Shown piece after piece: positions 25,538 to 36,639 of a stretch of DNA of 64,000 bases; the stretch's first letter is position 1, and each line of letters opens with the position of its first letter. The stretch comes from Porodaedalea pini. Taxonomy: Eukaryota > Basidiomycota > Agaricomycetes > Hymenochaetales > Hymenochaetaceae. The DNA lies in assembly GCA_002794775.1 (NCBI GenBank), contig NBAY01000008.1, forward strand, positions 744,001 through 808,000. The letters are read 5' to 3'. The position numbers and the translations under genes are program-made. Below the pieces are notes generated by a model. The model had not been told where the DNA came from and searched no databases. It saw nothing but the letters and a program-made list of their open reading frames with translations.

Positions 25538-26317
25538 CTACAGATCTTTATCCTTAACCAGCCTCTTCGCCGCCGCCTGGCGCTCATACCAGCGGTGCTC
25601 GAGCCATTCCGCGAGCGCGTCCGTCGCAGCCTCGACGGGCTTGTCGAAGAGGTAGGGAAGGGCGGGGACGGCAGCCAGGCCGGCGAGCGTCGGTGCCCAG
25701 GCGCGCGTGCGTGGGGAGAGCCGCGGGACGCGCGCGACGGCTCGCCCGGAGTAGCGCACGAGGGAGTGGATCGTGAATGCTGGGAGAGCCCTGTGCATTG
25801 AGGAAGAGCGAGGTTAGTTAAGTTTGGTTAGTGGGGGGGAGACGACGTACATGGATGCGATGGCCTGGAATGTGCCGCGCTTGGCGGCGATGAGCGCGAG
25901 CCGCTGGGGTTCAGAGAACGTGGCGGCCTCGAGCGGGGACGGTCCGCGGCGCTTTGCCTTCCACGTCTCGAATCCTACATCCCTACACAAATCTCAATCA
26001 GTTTCTACACATCCCCTCGCCATCACAAACTCAACTCACCCAGCAAGGTACGCCCATGATACGCCATACGCCGCCGTGACCAGCCAGGGGCTCACAACGG
26101 GGCGGAACGCCTCGCCGATGTCGCTCGTATACGCCACATACCGATGCGCCGCCCTCAGCGCCGTCCGCAGACGCGAAGCATACCCGAGGTAGCGCACCTC
26201 ACCGTTTGTGCTGTCCGCGTCCTGGTCGGCGAGCGTGGTGAGCTCGTCGGCGGCCTGCATGGTGAACGGCTCCTTGCGATGAGAGGACGCGAGCGGGAGC
26301 GTTACGGAGAATACCAT
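25538..26317 (-). CDS. MTP1: Mitochondrial fission process protein 1 (MTFP1/MTP18 family)
   Basis: Three exons (26317-26040, 25982-25851, 25790-25538) give 220 residues. Family hallmarks are VRYLGYASRLRTALRAAHRY, the conserved YTSDIGEAFRP box, WAYLAGDVGFETW, and a C-terminal DKPVEAATDALAEW. Hydrophobic segments fit an inner mitochondrial membrane protein implicated in fission. The first in-frame ATG (26317) uses as its A the first base of an inserted MITE. Without the insertion that codon would be GTG. The ancestral start is therefore more likely the internal ATG at residue 20 (MQAADELTTL, at 26260), which leaves 201 residues. Confidence 0.88.
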
Positions 26318-27059
26318 TGGGGGTCCGCAATTGACGTGAGTCGCGCGTGCTCTCCTTTTTTGGGTCGGAGCTCATATACTTACTTTATATAGTAATCATG
26401 TGGCAACAAAAGTGTGTCTAGTGATTATAAAAATTGCAGAATAATATGGAATGCAGGAGGTGGCTTGAATTTGACTAATATTACATATTGGAGTCAGGTT
26501 GAATGCTCAAATACATCAGAATGTGAATTGATTAACAGAATCACATTATATGAGACAAATAATTCTGTGAGGCACGAAGGTTGAGACATGTTGACGCGTC
26601 AAGACGCTGATCTTCCGCGAGAAAAATAGTCAAAATGCCTATGTACACAGTGATTCTGAGTGAACTTCACCTCTTCCGGGTTCTCTTGCACCTCACCACT
26701 TCATTTATCTGTCCAACTTTCTTAATGAAAATTACTGTGAAGGAACTATTCTACATTTTGTACAGAGGAATCTGCTTTAAAAAAATAATTCATTGAGGTA
26801 CACTTAGTTTAGCCCAAGAAACCTTTGTATTTTTATAAATAATGTAGTTATAAAAAATTCCTCTGTACATTTTGTGGATCCACTTAATTCATACTATATT
26901 ATGATTTTTCTTAATTTTTAATTACATGTTGAGGAAGATATGGAGCTGGCAAAAAGGGAAGATTTTGAGCATCACTTTTTTTTGACACTCCGACACTTGG
27001 GATCACTGCCAAGGTGCATGGGAATGCATGTGCGACTCGTGTCAATTGCGGACCCCCAA
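26317..27059. mobile_element. 743-bp MITE with TTGGGGGTCCGC ends
   Basis: Terminal inverted repeats read TTGGGGGTCCGCAATTGAC and its complement, continuing imperfectly through GAGTCGC. The element is flanked by a 5-bp direct repeat, TACCA (26312-26316 and 27060-27064). The interior is AT-rich and contains a second short inverted repeat (CATTTTGTACAGAGGAAT near 26754 and its complement near 26862). There is no transposase, so it is non-autonomous; I do not assign a superfamily. It lies exactly at the 5' end of the MTFP1 coding frame. Confidence 0.8.
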
Positions 27060-27149
27060 TACCACTCGCACTGACTGATTAAAGATTAGACTGATGACGC
27101 ATGCCTTTTTATCTGATAAACACAGACCCATTTTGGATGGGGATGCCGA

Positions 27150-27573
27150 TGTCAGCGACAGACTACGGGTACGCAAATGGTAGCCGGGTTGCGCGGAACT
27201 CAGTCAGAGGAGGAGGGAGCCAAGGGAGAGAGCAGTGAGCCAGGGGGAACTGACACAGCGCGGAGATAAGGAATAGCTTCTGGACGTAGCCAGGTAGAAT
27301 TGACCAGGTCGAAACTAGGGGATAAGTACAGGAGGACTACCTACTTATATACCCTTCAGCGGCTGCGCACGGACCAGGGAATTAACTACTACATAAGGAT
27401 AGATGATAGAACGTCGTGGAACTTCATAGAATAATGAAATCATAGGATCGGTCAGCGAGTAAGGATAGTGCGAGAAGGAGTGTAATGAATAATGAGTAAG
27501 CAGGAATAAGCGTGATTAGTGATGGATGGATAAGATATGATAAGATAAGATAATTTAAAAAACGTCCATGACA
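27150..27573 (-). repeat. 3' LTR of the gypsy element
   Basis: 424 bp, beginning TGTCAGCGACAG and ending TGACA in plus coordinates. Compared with 33663-34086 I see A versus G at the eleventh base and C versus T near 27278. Confidence 0.95.
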
Positions 27574-27590
27574 TGACCCTCCCCTTCAAG
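27574..27590 (-). promoter_or_regulatory. Polypurine tract
   Basis: On the minus strand, AAGGGGAGGGTCA lies directly before the 3' LTR, the expected place for the plus-strand primer of an LTR element. Confidence 0.7.
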
Positions 27591-30500
27591 GCGAGCGTCC
27601 CGATCGCCCTTGTTCCCTACCCTGGAACTTACCGGCCCACCACTGTGCCACTCCTTTCTGTCTCTCAGGCTCCGTCATTTCAAACACAGGTCGGAACTTC
27701 AGCTGCGACATCTCTAGGGTGTTGAGGGTGCGAGGAGCACTGGGAGTTGATTTATGAAATTCGTCAATGGCCTCTTGAGAGTTCGTCAAATTCTCAATTG
27801 GCTCCCAGGTGCGTTCTTCGTTCGGATACCCTTTCCAATGTACGAGGTATTTGAGCTTCCCTCGCACAAGTTTGGAGTCGACAACCTTTTCGACCTCATA
27901 TTCCGGCACATCGTCAATGATTTCAGGTGGGGGTGGAAGATCCTGCTTTTGCGACGTATACTGTGGCTCGTGGTATGGGGAGAGGAGCACTTCATTGAAT
28001 ACCGGATAGACTTTTTTCCATGTACGTGGAAGTTTAAGTCTATATGCTGACGTGCCGATTTTCTTTTCGACAATGAAAGGCCCATAACGTTTATCTCCCA
28101 GCTTCTTCATAGGACGATCTGTCTTTAAGTGAGTTCCTTCGAGCATGACCTTTTCCCCAGGTTTATACTCGATGGATTCTCCCTTCGTCCTGTCATAGAA
28201 GCGCTTCATGGTTTCGGCCGCATGCTTTAATGCCGATTCGGTTTCCTCCCTGATCTTGGCCATCCGGTCGGCAAACTGCTTAGCGGACTCATTGGTCGAT
28301 TCGCGTCTAGGATTCGTGCCCTTATATGGGTGTCTCCCATGGTTGACGAAAAAGGGTGACGCTCCTGTCGACGTTTGTTCTTTGTCGTTGTACGCGAATT
28401 CCGCTAGCGCAAGCCATTCCGCCCAGTCCGACTGATGGTGGTTAACAAAGAGACGAAGGTACTGTTCAATCTCTTGGTTTATCCGTTCTGTCTGACCATC
28501 TGTCTGTGGGTGATATGCCGTTGACGGGTTTCCCTCGATGCCCAGTAACCGGTATAGTTCGTTCATGAATTTGGACTCGAACTGTGATCCTCTGTCATGA
28601 ATAAACTTGCGCGGTATGCCGTGTAGCCTGAAGACATGATCCCGGTAGAGCCTCGCCATTCCTTCCGACGTTATGCTCACTGAGGTAGGGATCGCATGCA
28701 CCTGTTTACTGAACCTGTCAACGAAGACACAGATTGCGTTATGCCCATTGGACTCGGGTAGTTCGCCGATCAGGTCTGCTGTGACGATTTCCCAAGGACC
28801 TTTCGGGATCTCATTTGGGTTCAGAGGATTGTGCGGTTTCGCTCTGTGTGCCTTCGTACGTTGGCACGCATCACATCCCTCGACATACATTCGAACATCT
28901 CATTGGATTCCCGGCCACCAGTAGTTGCGTGTGATCAACTCATGGGTCTTGTAGCGTCCTGGGTGTCCTGCGAGCGTGCTGTCGTGATGGTTTCGAATGA
29001 TGTCTTCTCGGAGTTTATGGTCTTTCGGCACGTAGATCCTGCCCTTCCACATCAACAACCCTTCTTCTTCATCCCACTCTCGTTCCTTCCGTTCTAACGC
29101 CTTCACAACTGCTCTGTCCCTGTTGTTTCGTACCCTTTTAATTCGTTTAACGAAGTCTGCATCCAGCGCTTCTAGCAGTGTTTCGTTTACAAATAAGTCC
29201 GGCTTGAGCAAAACAATGTCGATATTGTCGTTCTCCCCCCTCTCATGATCCGCTCGTCTCGAGAGGAGGTCAGCTTTAGTCATCAGGGCACCTGGTTTAT
29301 GGAACAGTTTGAAGTCGTAGTCCGCTAACTCCTGTAGCCATCTCGCTTGTCGGTGGTTAATCTTCTGGGGTTTTCGGAAATACTGGAGGTTGAGGTGATC
29401 CGACCAGATTTCGAAGGTTTGCGTTGCCCCTAGAAGATATTGTCGCCAGTCATCCAGTGCGCACATGATCGCGAACATCTCTTTGTCATAGATTTCGTAA
29501 TTGCGCTCTGCTTGGCTAAGCGCTTGCGATCGGTATGCGATTGGATGCCACTTTCCGTCAACGAATTGGGACAGAATGGCGCCGTTAGCGAAATGCGACG
29601 AATCAGCCTCCACCCGAAATTGACCGTCATCAGTAGGCACTGTGAGTACAGGTTCTTCACAGAGCTTCTGTTTCAGACGTTCAAAGGCCTCCTGTTGCTC
29701 CACCTCCCACTTCCACTCTACATCTCCGGTCAATGCTGTCAAGGGCTTCGCATAGTGACTGAATGCTAGGATGAAGCGGCGGTAATAGTTGCAGAACCCA
29801 AGGAAAGACTGTAGTTCTTTCTTGTTCTTAGGCACTGGCCAATCTTTTACACCCACCACTTTGGCTGGATCCATGCGAATCTGTCCGTTGCCGAGGATAT
29901 GCCCAAGATAATTCACGGTCTCTTGAGCGAAGCTGCACTTTTCTGGCTTTAAGAACAACTTGTTTGCTCGCAACACTTCTAGGACTTGTCGGACGAGTTT
30001 GTCATGATGTTCGCGAGTTCGTGCGAAGATCAAGATGTCGTCCATGTAGACTATGACGTGTCCATCATTGACGAGTTCTCGGAAGATCTCGTTCATGAAT
30101 CCTTGGAAGGTTGCCGGTGAGTTTGTGAGACCGAAAAACATGACTGTTGGTTCGAATAGACCACGGTTTGTCCTGAAGGCGGCTTTATGCTCGTCGCCCT
30201 CTCGAATCCGAATGTTATTGTAACCCCAACGTATGTCAAGCTTTGTGAAGAATTTCGCCTGTTTCGTTTTGTCAATGAGCTCTTGGATTAGAGGTAACGG
30301 GTATTTGTTCTTAACCGTCATCTCGTTGAGCCGGCGATAGTCCTGTACGGGGCGAAGCTTGCCATCCTTCTTTTTTATGAAGAAGAAGGGGGATGCCATC
30401 TCAGATTGAGAGTTACGAATACGGCCAGTTCTCAAGTTTTCGGTGAGGAATTCGTCCAGTGCCACCTGTTCGGATGGGCTGAGCGGGTAGATTTTACAGT

Positions 30501-31725
30501 CAGAGAGCTTTGATCCCGGCTTGAGTTCAATAGCATGATCCCAAGGGCGTCTCTCTGGTAACTGATCGAATTCCTGTTCACTGAAGACGTCCGCGAACTC
30601 TTTGACATAGTTCGGGACTTCCTCGAGCACCTGTTGTCTGACCTTCAGCGCTTTTCTCGGATCGGACTTAATGTACCTGTCCCAATCGAAGAGGAAGAGC
30701 TGATCGCCGTCTTCAAGTTCCACCAAATCAAGGTTTTCGTCGGGGTCTGCATCAATGTCCTCTAGACTACGGATATAGCCACATACATCGGGGCATCGAT
30801 CAAATTCGATCGTTGATTTTTGCCAGTCGATGTTGGGATTGTGCAGCTTTAACCATTCGTGTCCGATGAACACATCTGTTTTCCCTAGATCTGTGACCGC
30901 GAAGTGGATGCGCTCCGAATGATCTTTAATCGTCATGCGCATTTCCACAAACTCTGTGATCGAGCCGTCCTTGTTGAGCGTGCCGTCAGCATTATAGACT
31001 CGGATTGGGATGGGTGTCTTTTTTGTCCGGATCTGATGCTTTTCGATGAAGGATCGGTTGATACATGAGCCAGTGCAGCCACTGTCCAGTAGGGCGTCTA
31101 CCTTGAACTGGTTACCGGTGTCGGTCGTTTGAAGGAGAATCGGTACCATGAGCTGTTGCCCCCGAGACCCTCTTATGAACCGTTTCGGACCCCTCAGGTC
31201 CCTAACAGCTGCCATGGCATCTGGTTCTTCTAGCGCAATGATTTGACGCACCGTCTCTTCATTCGCTTCAGCATGCCTCTGCTGTTTCATCCACACTCGG
31301 AGAGTCGTTAAAGCACTTTCGAGTTTATCCTCTTTGAGACGCCGTACTACCCATGGGGCCGTAAAGGGGACAGGGCGATCTCTCCAGGACTTCCTCTCAG
31401 CTTGTTTCGACGAGTTTTCATTTTTCACGGATTTCGGTTCAGTTCCGGCCAAGGAAGAAATAGAATTAAAAGATTCAGAACAGGGTTTTACATGATTTTT
31501 TGACACAGGAGTAGGACGAGATGATGAGGCAGACGTGTTGTTACATATAGGCATATCTATACTACTAGCTACTGGTACAGGGACAGAAGGAATATTTTTG
31601 CGAGTGACATTGCTTTTTACATTTTTTTGTATTTTATCTAAATTATCTACAGAGTCCATAGAATTATCAAAAATGGCCGTTTGAAAAACCGAAACTGAAC
31701 CTATCCCAGTCAGTGCCGTGTTCAC
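27586..31725 (-). pseudogene. pol: Pol polyprotein of gypsy element, interrupted by one TGA
   Basis: The frame starts at 31725 and runs 941 codons to a TGA at 28902-28900, then continues in the same frame through 27586. Domains in order: aspartic protease (LLDSGCTGS), reverse transcriptase (FFTKLDIRWGYNNI, then VIVYMDDILIFA), RNase H (VEADSSHFANGAILSQ), the integrase zinc-binding His pair (HHDSTLAGHPG) before the stop and its Cys pair (CDACQ) after it. The integrase core follows (TADLIGEL, FIHDRGSQF, TERINQE, the D,D,E residues), and a C-terminal chromodomain (YLVHWKGYPNEERTWEP). The TGA lies where related elements usually carry a basic residue, so a CGA to TGA change is likely. Everything else seems intact. 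Confidence 0.9.
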
Positions 31726-32807
31726 TGCTGGGGTTCCGCAAAATCCAACTCTCGCTCAAAGAGCGCCTCCTCTTCTTCCTCCGCAAAGTCTGACTCCTTG
31801 AGCGTCGCGGTCTCGTCTGCCCAGACTTTTCTCTCTCGGGGTTCCATCCCCATCAACACAGCCCTTATCACCTTCTTCTGCATCGGGCAATTCCTCTGTA
31901 GATGTCCAGATTCCTTGCAGTAGTAGCAGAGTCCGGCTTTCCTCAGCTCTTCGAGTGAGACGTCCATCGGCTTCCCCATGCCTCCGTATGTGACTCCGGT
32001 GGCATCGCGTCTTTCGGGGATTCTCAGTGTGAACGTCTGGGTAGGTTTTGGTGGGAGCACCTGAGGTCTGGATGGGGCAGCGCGCATTTGTTCGATGGCC
32101 TTCATCTGACATCTAGCGTTGTCGAATCGAATGGCTTTTTCTTGCCAGCCTTTGTACGTGGTTGGGACCGTGTCACTCATTTCGATTCGGTATACGATCT
32201 CTCTATCCAAGGCTTTCGTCAGTTTGTGGATGAGGGTGTCGTCATTCTTTGCGTCATCGTTGTATCCTGCCACACGGCGATAGATGTCGAACTGTTGGAA
32301 GAATTGGTCGGCTGTGATGTCTCGGGTGTGTTTCCAGCTATCCAATTTTTGCATGGCGTTCATGCGTTCGTTCGGATCTCCGAACGCTTTCTCCAGTTGT
32401 TCGTTAAACTTTTGGCGACTGACGAGCGAAAAGATCAGATAGCCGTCCATCTTGATGCTTTCCAGGAAGTTCTGTGCCCAGAGTGCGGCCGAGCCTTCCG
32501 TCATGAACGACAACACGAAAAGGAAGTAGTCCTTGTCGTTCATGAAGTCCTCTGCGTTAGCTTCAACGTAAAGGGTGATGGCACGTTCGAACTTCTTGTA
32601 GTCTCGTCCGTTGAACGTCTCGGGTTTGGCGATATGTCTTCCTCCACTGCGGCTTGTTGGTGGAGGGACAGGTGCGGCTGCGGCTGCTGGCGTGGGGGTT
32701 GTGAGTAATCCCAGGCCGTGTAGCGCGTTGATGATCTCCTGCATCATGTCGTTTGAGATTGTCGGAGTTGCGGCTGCTGGCGCAGCTGGGGCTTGGGGTT
32801 CTGCCAT
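31722..32807 (-). CDS. gag: Gag polyprotein of gypsy element
   Basis: A 361-residue capsid protein. An Ala/Pro-rich N-terminus precedes the retrotransposon gag core (ALWAQNFLES, FDIYRRVAGYNDD), and a CCHC zinc knuckle, CYYCKESGHLQRNCP, sits near the C-terminus. It packages element RNA into particles. The stop codon overlaps the start of pol in the four bases ATGA, suggesting stop-restart or a recoding event for pol expression. The frame is open somewhat upstream, so an earlier start is possible. Confidence 0.9.
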   Translation of the reverse strand: MAEPQAPAAPAAATPTISNDMMQEIINALHGLGLLTTPTPAAAAAPVPPPTSRSGGRHIAKPETFNGRDYKKFERAITLYVEANAEDFMNDKDYFLFVLSFMTEGSAALWAQNFLESIKMDGYLIFSLVSRQKFNEQLEKAFGDPNERMNAMQKLDSWKHTRDITADQFFQQFDIYRRVAGYNDDAKNDDTLIHKLTKALDREIVYRIEMSDTVPTTYKGWQEKAIRFDNARCQMKAIEQMRAAPSRPQVLPPKPTQTFTLRIPERRDATGVTYGGMGKPMDVSLEELRKAGLCYYCKESGHLQRNCPMQKKVIRAVLMGMEPRERKVWADETATLKESDFAEEEEEALFERELDFAEPQQ

Positions 32808-33662
32808 GATAGGCGGTGGTGTTGGTGATGGGTGTGGTGGTTGGTGGGCTCCTAGCTCGTCGTCTAGGCGTACCAGGTCGTCGTCGGTCAGGGGTGGTAG
32901 TTGTGTGAGGACAGCGTCGGCAGTGTCTTCTGGTGGTGTATTCCACCGCTGTGCCGCTGATCCAGGCAGTCGAGCGTACGGGTGTGGAGCCAGCTCAAAT
33001 CAGAGACAACACTGCCAGCCGACAGGTGGTGCGGACGCCTGCAGATCTGATTGAGCGCTGTAACAAAACTCCTGATGTGGTGGTCGACTTTCACTTGCTG
33101 ATCAAACCCGGATCTTCCTCTGTGAAGACTCCAACGGGCGCCAAGGGACCTTTCCGAAGATCACCCCCAAGGCCTGGTAGCTACTCTCGAGTGGGTCGGA
33201 CTCAACGTTACCCCCTCTCAAACGAGCGCTAGTTGATCGAATAGAAAGAGGACGGCGGGTTGTGAAACGAGTGAGTTTAATAATGAAGGTAATGAATTAA
33301 CGACGTATCGGCCTGATCGATGCACGTGAGATCGATCTAAGAATAGGTGTGGGTCGAAGCGATCGTAGTCGGGGTCGCAGTCCAAGTCGTCGGACGCGTC
33401 GGATGAGAATGTTGGTCTAGAGTTCGGGGTTACGGACAGGTAGTGGTCGGTTTTGAGGTTGTTGGATGAGATGAGGGTTGAGAGTGATGATGATAGATAG
33501 TAGGAACAGTTCAATGGTGAGAGTGATTTGCGGGGTACAGGTGAAGGTGTAGATGGTAGCGCGGTAGAGAGATCGTTGTTGGTAGGAGATGCAAATGTTT
33601 AGAGCCAGCGTGGCGTTGGTGACTGAGAATGCGCAAGGCGGTAGGGGTAAGTTTCGACCTTG
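32808..33662 (-). other. Leader between 5' LTR and gag
   Basis: About 850 bp of untranslated leader. Short open frames occur on both strands without motifs. The bases next to the LTR on the minus strand read CAAGGTCGAAACTTACC, not the TGG expected of a tRNA 3'-end primer site. Confidence 0.6.
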
Positions 33663-34086
33663 TGTCAGCGACGGACTACGGGTACGCAAATGGTAGCCGG
33701 GTTGCGCGGAACTCAGTCAGAGGAGGAGGGAGCCAAGGGAGAGAGCAGTGAGCCAGGGGGAACTGACACAGCGCGGAGATAAGGAATAGCTTCTGGATGT
33801 AGCCAGGTAGAATTGACCAGGTCGAAACTAGGGGATAAGTACAGGAGGACTACCTACTTATATACCCTTCAGCGGCTGCGCACGGACCAGGGAATTAACT
33901 ACTACATAAGGATAGATGATAGAACGTCGTGGAACTTCATAGAATAATGAAATCATAGGATCGGTCAGCGAGTAAGGATAGTGCGAGAAGGAGTGTAATG
34001 AATAATGAGTAAGCAGGAATAAGCGTGATTAGTGATGGATGGATAAGATATGATAAGATAAGATAATTTAAAAAACGTCCATGACA
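33663..34086 (-). repeat. 5' LTR of the gypsy element
   Basis: 424 bp, same ends as the other LTR. It drives transcription toward lower coordinates. The GCCGA target duplication follows at 34087-34091. Confidence 0.95.
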
Positions 34087-34183
34087 GCCGATGGCCTGTT
34101 GTTCCTCCAAACAATGCTGACAATATAAGCCCATTTGTTCCATGGATCAAGGACATTTTGCAATGCAGTGTCAGCGGCATATA

Positions 34184-34858
34184 CAGTTGAACCTGTGTAT
34201 AAGCATTGGCCTCGGTGGACATGTTGGCCAATGCTTATACACAGGAATGCTTGTCCATGTTATTGCATAATAAACAAATAAAACATTTATGGAATGCTGT
34301 CTCATGCAGTCCAATGTCAAGACCCACACATGCAGGTGAAGACATTTACATTACTTTCAGCTGTTAAATAGTTGCAAAGGACACTTTAAGAGAAATAACT
34401 ATGAATATTAGCATTTAGACCTTTGTTAATTTCCTTCTGGAGCTCCTGTCACAGCTTTGGACCTTTGGTAACAGCTTGTGTGTCTGACTGAACTCTGCAC
34501 TGGTCCGGCTTTTGAAAAAGCACATTAGCTGCAAGAGTGCATGGCAAGTAAGGGTATCTGACAGGTGTTTTTTTTTTTTTGCTTATCTATCTACTTTCTG
34601 CAGGCCACAAAAATCATTACTTGCCAAGCCACATACCATCACAAGAGCATCCATATGGGGGTATATATGGTCACCTGATGACCTCTAGATAAGCATTTTT
34701 GGTTTAAATTTTTGTTCAAATCTTAATGTCAAATGCTTATGGGGATAATGCTTATAGGACCCTGAATTCTCCGCCTACCAAGTTCAGTGGATCAAAGATT
34801 CAATGCTTATGTACAGGTAATGCTTATGCACTGGTATGCTTATACACAGGTTCGACTG
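34184..34858. mobile_element. 675-bp MITE with CAGTTGAACCTGTG ends
   Basis: Ends read CAGTTGAACCTGTGTATAAG and the complement of CTTATACACAGGTTCGACTG, with TA directly outside both (34182-34183 and 34859-34860). CAGT ends with TA duplication fit pogo/Tc1-mariner-type MITEs. Several ATGCTTAT(A/G) words are repeated near the termini on both strands, typical of transposase subterminal sites. It differs in sequence from the 646-2841 element. No coding capacity. Confidence 0.8.
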
Positions 34859-35768
34859 TATGTCATATTAAAGTTACTGTAAAATTTGCCGGCTAGGTTG
34901 GTCAATGGTACAGTATACAAATCAGAAAGATGCATTGGACTCACAATGCTGAAAGCAGCTACTGAATTCAAGAGGTATAACAGTTTCTAACCATACAAAC
35001 AAGGAAATCCAAGGAGAAAATGACCAATTGGTTCTACATGATAGACTTGCACTGATTCAGCCTCACTATTCTGTGCATTTGATCTTCTCATGCCCAGTTC
35101 CAAAATACCTCTGCAAGTTGAAACTCTGAATTAAATTCCTATACACCCACTGTTCCATCCCGTAGACATACGACTGAACAGCTTTGTCCACCTCTGGCCC
35201 AAAGGAGGCGATGTTCTCTTTGCAAGAGGTAACAGTGTGTGCAAAGTGTTTGAACAGCTCGCCGATGTGGTCCGTGGCTTCTTGCAGGGAAAGGCCCTCG
35301 CATCGCATGAGAACAGTAATGGTGTTGCAACCCTCGATGCCGCACGCTTATTCTTCAATGGGTACAAGCAGATGTCCTAAGAAATGCATAATACAAGCAA
35401 GCGGTCAATTCATGTCATCTGGGTGATGAAGTTTCAGCAGCATCAAAACAGCTCAATCATTCACGCTTCAGTGCAGCTTCACTGATAGTGTTCTCATCTC
35501 TACCTGAGATACTGGACACAGGTAATGGATCAGCCTACGGTCATACAGATTTATTTTAATAATATTATTCATGATGTATGGTCTTAATGTCTAATTTCTG
35601 CGAGATCCCTTCTCTTCCCTATTCACGACAGCATCCAAACTTATTTCTTTCTTTTCTGGACCTTTTTCTTGGATAGACTCTTGATGTGGTTTCTTCTTTC
35701 TTTCATTGTTAGCTGCTTACACTTTCTCTCTTGCATCATCGAGAGCTTTTTTTGCTTTCTCCCTGTCT

Positions 35769-36356
35769 TCATCGAGAGCTTTTTTTTGCTTTCTCCTTGT
35801 CTTCATCGAGAACTTTTTTTGCTTTCACCTGTCTTTCATTGCAAGCTCTTTTTATTTCCTCAACACTTTTATTGAATTGCTGTTTGATTTCTTCTCTTCT
35901 TTTTTTGTCTTTACTTTCTTTTTCAGGATCCTCATATTTTTTTTCAATATTTCTCTGCCTATATTCAGCTATCTTTATAGAATTCATCAGCTTGGTTCTC
36001 TTATCCTTTAATTCATGTCGGCGTGCATCATCTGTACAACATTCAAATTCTTTGTTCACTTTTTCCAATTCATCTTTTTTGGCTTTGACTAGATTACCTG
36101 TGTTCTGTCTATGGTACCCTATTTCTTGATCCACGCCGTTAGAGGTCATTGTTTTTGTTCTCTTTGCTGTTCCAATATCGTGTTTACATTCTTTATCAGC
36201 TTCTTCCAATTCTTTTTGGTACTTTGTCTCAGCATTTTCTAATGCTTTTTTGTACTTTTCCCTAGCTTCCTCTTCTTTTTTGATTCCACAGAGGATTCTT
36301 GCAGCTTCTTCTTCTGATGTGCGCTGGGTACTGGCTGCTTTCTTTGAGCCTGACAT
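35769..36356 (-). CDS. Coiled-coil protein A, lineage-specific
   Basis: From ATG 36356 (MSGSKKAASTQRTSEEE; an earlier in-frame ATG is at 36428) the frame runs 195 residules-worth of codons of Lys/Glu-rich coiled coil with blocks such as EEAREKYKKALENAETKYQK and repeats of AKKVLDEDKEKAKK. It has no recognisable domain. The start region and 5' flank match the copy B gene at 49666, but the body does not. The frame ends at 35767 region after an A-tract that is one base longer (8) than its neighbours (7); in the shifted frame the repeats continue, and a tail with KKKPHQE is seen downstream. Expression is unknown. Confidence 0.45.
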   Translation of the reverse strand: MSGSKKAASTQRTSEEEAARILCGIKKEEEAREKYKKALENAETKYQKELEEADKECKHDIGTAKRTKTMTSNGVDQEIGYHRQNTGNLVKAKKDELEKVNKEFECCTDDARRHELKDKRTKLMNSIKIAEYRQRNIEKKYEDPEKESKDKKRREEIKQQFNKSVEEIKRACNERQVKAKKVLDEDKEKAKKSSR

Positions 36357-36639
36357 GGCTGATATGAGATATATTTCTGAGTTTTCAAAGAGAGCTGTTG
36401 AAAAGTAGGTGTTGATCTCAAAAGGCATTCAGGATTGCATAGGGAATTTATAGTGGTCTCCAAGGTGTATTGCATCATTATGTTTGTTGTTTTGCTCATT
36501 ACAATTTTGAAATCAATCAATTTTTCACTTTGTAACACATGATATATTACAGCCCTTTGCAAAAATATTTATGCTCATGTGGCTTCCACTTCTTTGTGCC
36601 TCAGAGTGCTCTTTCAGCTTTACTGATTCTTGTAAAATA

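Larger units (their letters stand above)
27150..34086 (-). mobile_element. Ty3/gypsy LTR retrotransposon with chromodomain (chromovirus)
   Basis: A complete element of 6,937 bp is read on the minus strand. Both LTRs are 424 bp, begin TGTCAGCGAC and end CATGACA, and differ at only about two positions that I could see. The target duplication is GCCGA (27145-27149 and 34087-34091). Order on the minus strand is LTR, leader, gag, then protease, reverse transcriptase, RNase H, integrase and chromodomain, then LTR. The near-identity of the LTRs indicates recent insertion. One in-frame TGA interrupts the integrase. No TGG-type tRNA primer site is seen next to the 5' LTR, so self-priming or an unusual primer is possible. 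Confidence 0.95.

Noticed and set aside
33640..33662. tRNA primer-binding site beside the gypsy 5' LTR
   Set aside because: The bases next to the LTR read CAAGGTCGAAAC, without the TGG that pairs with a tRNA CCA end.
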